Program-made: the position numbers and the translations under genes
DNA from: Massilia sp. YIM B02769
Lineage (GTDB): Bacteria > Pseudomonadota > Gammaproteobacteria > Burkholderiales > Burkholderiaceae_D
Length of the DNA: 64,000 nt
Direction: 5' to 3'
NCBI RefSeq assembly: GCF_030411995.1
Contig: NZ_JASNRC010000002.1
Location: 1 to 64,000 of the forward strand
Shown here: one piece after another, positions 62,380 through 64,000 of the stretch
How positions within the stretch are numbered: position 1 is the first letter of the stretch
How the letters are laid out: each line of letters begins with the position of its first letter
The notes under the pieces: generated by a model
Told to the model about the DNA's origin: nothing
Database searches by the model: none
The model's input: the letters and a program-made list of their open reading frames with translations, nothing else

Positions 62380-63636
62380 ATGCCCATCGATTTCCAGCCG
62401 CCCCCACCCGCCACCGAACACCTCCAGCCCGCCGCCAACGCCTCCTTCGACGAGCAGTACGAGCAGGCCCGCGCCCTGGCCAACAGCGGCCAGCCGGCCC
62501 TGGCGGTCGCCGCCTACAACGCCCTGCTCACCCGCTCGCCCGGCAACGTCGACGTCCTGCTCGGCCGCGGCATCGCCTACACGCGCCTGGACCGCTGGGC
62601 CGAGGCCCAGGCCGACCTGGAAGCGGCAGCGAAAGCCTCGCCCGACTACGCCGACGTCTGGCTTGCACTCGGCAACCTGCACCAGTGGCACGACCAGCCC
62701 GAACCGGCGATTGCCGCCTACAGCCGCCTGATCGACCTGCGTCCGAACGACCCGGCAAGCTGGCTGGCCCGCGCCCGCGCCTACCGCGCCGCCGGCAAGC
62801 TGGCCGAAGCCCGCGCCGACCTGGCGCAGGCACGCACAGCCGGCGGCAACGCAGCCGAGATCGACGCCTTCGACGCCGCGCTCACCCCTGCCCTCGCCGC
62901 CGCCGTCACGCCCCAGCCGCGCGCCGGCAACCCGGAAGCGGCGCTGGCCGCCGGCTATACCTGGGCCGCCAGCCTGTCCGGCAGCTGGACCGATGTGGGA
63001 AGCGGCCCGCGCTGGAACGACCAGACCGCGAGCGTGCGCCACTACATGCAACGCGGCTCGATCGGCTTCGAGACCCTGCGCGCGCACCGCTTCGACCAGA
63101 CCGGCTATGCCTGGGCGCTCGATGCCTACACCGACTTGTGGCGCGGCGCCTACGCCAACCTGCGCTACCAGCGCGCCCCGTCCGGCCGCCTGTTCCCGGA
63201 AAATGCGGGCCGCATCGAGATCTGGCAGTCGCTCGGCAGCGGCTGGGAAGCCTCGCTCAGCGACGACGTGCTCGGCTTCGATTCGCGCGTGAACATCTAC
63301 GGCGTCAGCCTCGCCAAGTACGTCGGCAACTGGTACGTCCAGCTGCGCCACCAGAACATCGTCTCCGACGGTTCGCACAGCAGCGGCGACCGCCTGCTGG
63401 CGCGTTATTACTATGCCGGCGACGCCGACAGCTACGTCGAAGCCACGGCGAACCGCGGCCGCAGCGACGACCCGCTGTCGCTGGCCGGCGGCCGCGCGCG
63501 TTCCGGCGGCGGCAGCCTGACCTGGATCCGCTACTGGTCGCGCGACTGGGGCAGCAAGGTCGGCGTGAATGTTTCGCGCGACGGGAATGACGCGCGCGAA
63601 CGCGGCCTCTCCTTCGGGCTGTACCGCCGGTGGTAA
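62380..63636 (+). CDS. TPR-containing YaiO-like outer membrane beta-barrel protein
   Basis: 418 residues from ATG 62380 (MPIDFQPPPPATEHL); a TTG at 62350 is an alternative. Residues about 25-170 are TPR helices (ALAVAAYNALLTRSPGNVDV, YADVWLALGNLHQWHDQPE, ASWLARARAYRAAGKLAEA). Residues about 200-418 are beta-barrel strands with alternating aromatics ending GLYRRW, terminal Trp instead of Phe. The family is often linked to exopolysaccharide export. No clear signal peptide at this start, so the real start may be upstream. Stop overlaps the next gene start. Confidence 0.8.
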   Translation: MPIDFQPPPPATEHLQPAANASFDEQYEQARALANSGQPALAVAAYNALLTRSPGNVDVLLGRGIAYTRLDRWAEAQADLEAAAKASPDYADVWLALGNLHQWHDQPEPAIAAYSRLIDLRPNDPASWLARARAYRAAGKLAEARADLAQARTAGGNAAEIDAFDAALTPALAAAVTPQPRAGNPEAALAAGYTWAASLSGSWTDVGSGPRWNDQTASVRHYMQRGSIGFETLRAHRFDQTGYAWALDAYTDLWRGAYANLRYQRAPSGRLFPENAGRIEIWQSLGSGWEASLSDDVLGFDSRVNIYGVSLAKYVGNWYVQLRHQNIVSDGSHSSGDRLLARYYYAGDADSYVEATANRGRSDDPLSLAGGRARSGGGSLTWIRYWSRDWGSKVGVNVSRDGNDARERGLSFGLYRRW

Positions 63637-64000
63637 GCCTGCGTCCTTCCGTGTTCGAGCGCCTGGGGCGGGCACTCGCCTTTCCGCTGGCGGCAATGCC
63701 GGCACTGGTGGCGGCCTGGTTCTGCCTGCGCATCGCCGAAGCCGTCCACGCCAGCGGCGCCGGCGTCGCGCAATCGAGCCTGTTCGGCGCGGGCCTGGGC
63801 AACGACCTGCTGTCGCTCGGTCGCTTCGCCTTCGTGTTCCTGGTGGGCGCGCTGCCGCTGGCCTTCATTCCTTCACAGCGCTGGCGCACGGCGGCGCTCG
63901 GCCTGCTGTGGAGCGTGCTGCTGCTGGCGCATGCGGCGCTGCTGCAATACCACTGGGTATCGGGCGTGCCGCTCGGGGCCGACCTGTTTGCCTATTCGGC
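63630..64000 (+). CDS. membrane protein, partial; probably LTA synthase/sulfatase-like
   Basis: Runs off the right edge (123 codons seen). GTG at 63630 overlaps the YaiO stop; GTG at 63651 is an alternative. Three or more hydrophobic segments (LAFPLAAMPALVAAWFCLRI, FAFVFLVGALPLAFIPS, LGLLWSVLLLAHAALLQY), then YHWVSGVPLGADLFAYS, a pattern seen just after the first helices of LTA synthase/sulfatase-like phosphotransferases. The catalytic domain lies outside, so the assignment is tentative. Confidence 0.5.
   Translation, partial: MVSLRPSVFERLGRALAFPLAAMPALVAAWFCLRIAEAVHASGAGVAQSSLFGAGLGNDLLSLGRFAFVFLVGALPLAFIPSQRWRTAALGLLWSVLLLAHAALLQYHWVSGVPLGADLFAYS

Overview
The window looks like a piece of a high-GC betaproteobacterial chromosome, most likely Oxalobacteraceae (Massilia/Telluria-like). 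That placement rests on the gene orders pyrG-kdsA-eno-ftsB, bamC-dapA and mutS next to slyD/roxA, on codon style, and on dispersed GTGGGCAC...GTGCCCAC palindromes. It is an inference from reading, not from a database search.

Positions 1 to about 33,300 are one end of a lambda-like siphophage prophage whose left end lies outside the window. Read leftward on the minus strand: Cro/YdaS-like regulator, CII-like regulator, primase-helicase, a gene of unknown role, small and large terminase, Mor-family regulator, gpW-like joiner, portal, three small structural genes, a LamG plus 22-residue-repeat protein, a prohead protease-major capsid fusion, decoration protein, head-tail proteins, tail tube, tail assembly chaperone with a -1 frameshift site, tape measure, and tail tip proteins. 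Lysis genes are not seen and are probably left of position 1. The rightward lysogeny operon holds an S24 repressor, a second S24-fold protein that has lost both catalytic residues, and an exported protein. A second rightward operon (26.1-31.1 kb) holds small early genes, DUF2303, a PAPS-reductase-like protein and an AlpA-type excisionase candidate. A membrane protein and the integrase run back on the minus strand. Five related 16-bp operators lie in two control regions, arranged like lambda OR/OL.

The prophage ends 164 bp or less upstream of mutS. From 33.3 to 64 kb is host chromosome: mutS, slyD, roxA, bamC-dapA, a methyltransferase/site-2 protease/YciO cluster, htpX, a PHP phosphatase, a gamma carbonic anhydrase with hslO and a thioesterase, dps, pyrG-kdsA-eno-ftsB, a chemotaxis receptor, and a YaiO-like barrel with a truncated membrane protein gene. 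Between dps and a DUF3224 gene sits an accessory two-gene unit (52.6-55.0 kb): an unrecognised 468-residue protein with a possible ADP-ribosyltransferase-like R-S-E pattern, followed by a complete EEP-family nuclease/phosphatase. This is the best candidate here for an undescribed system.

Intergenic spaces of the host part carry paired inverted REP-like palindromes. At two loci an exact or near-exact 32-bp tandem repeat starts beside the same end of the palindrome.
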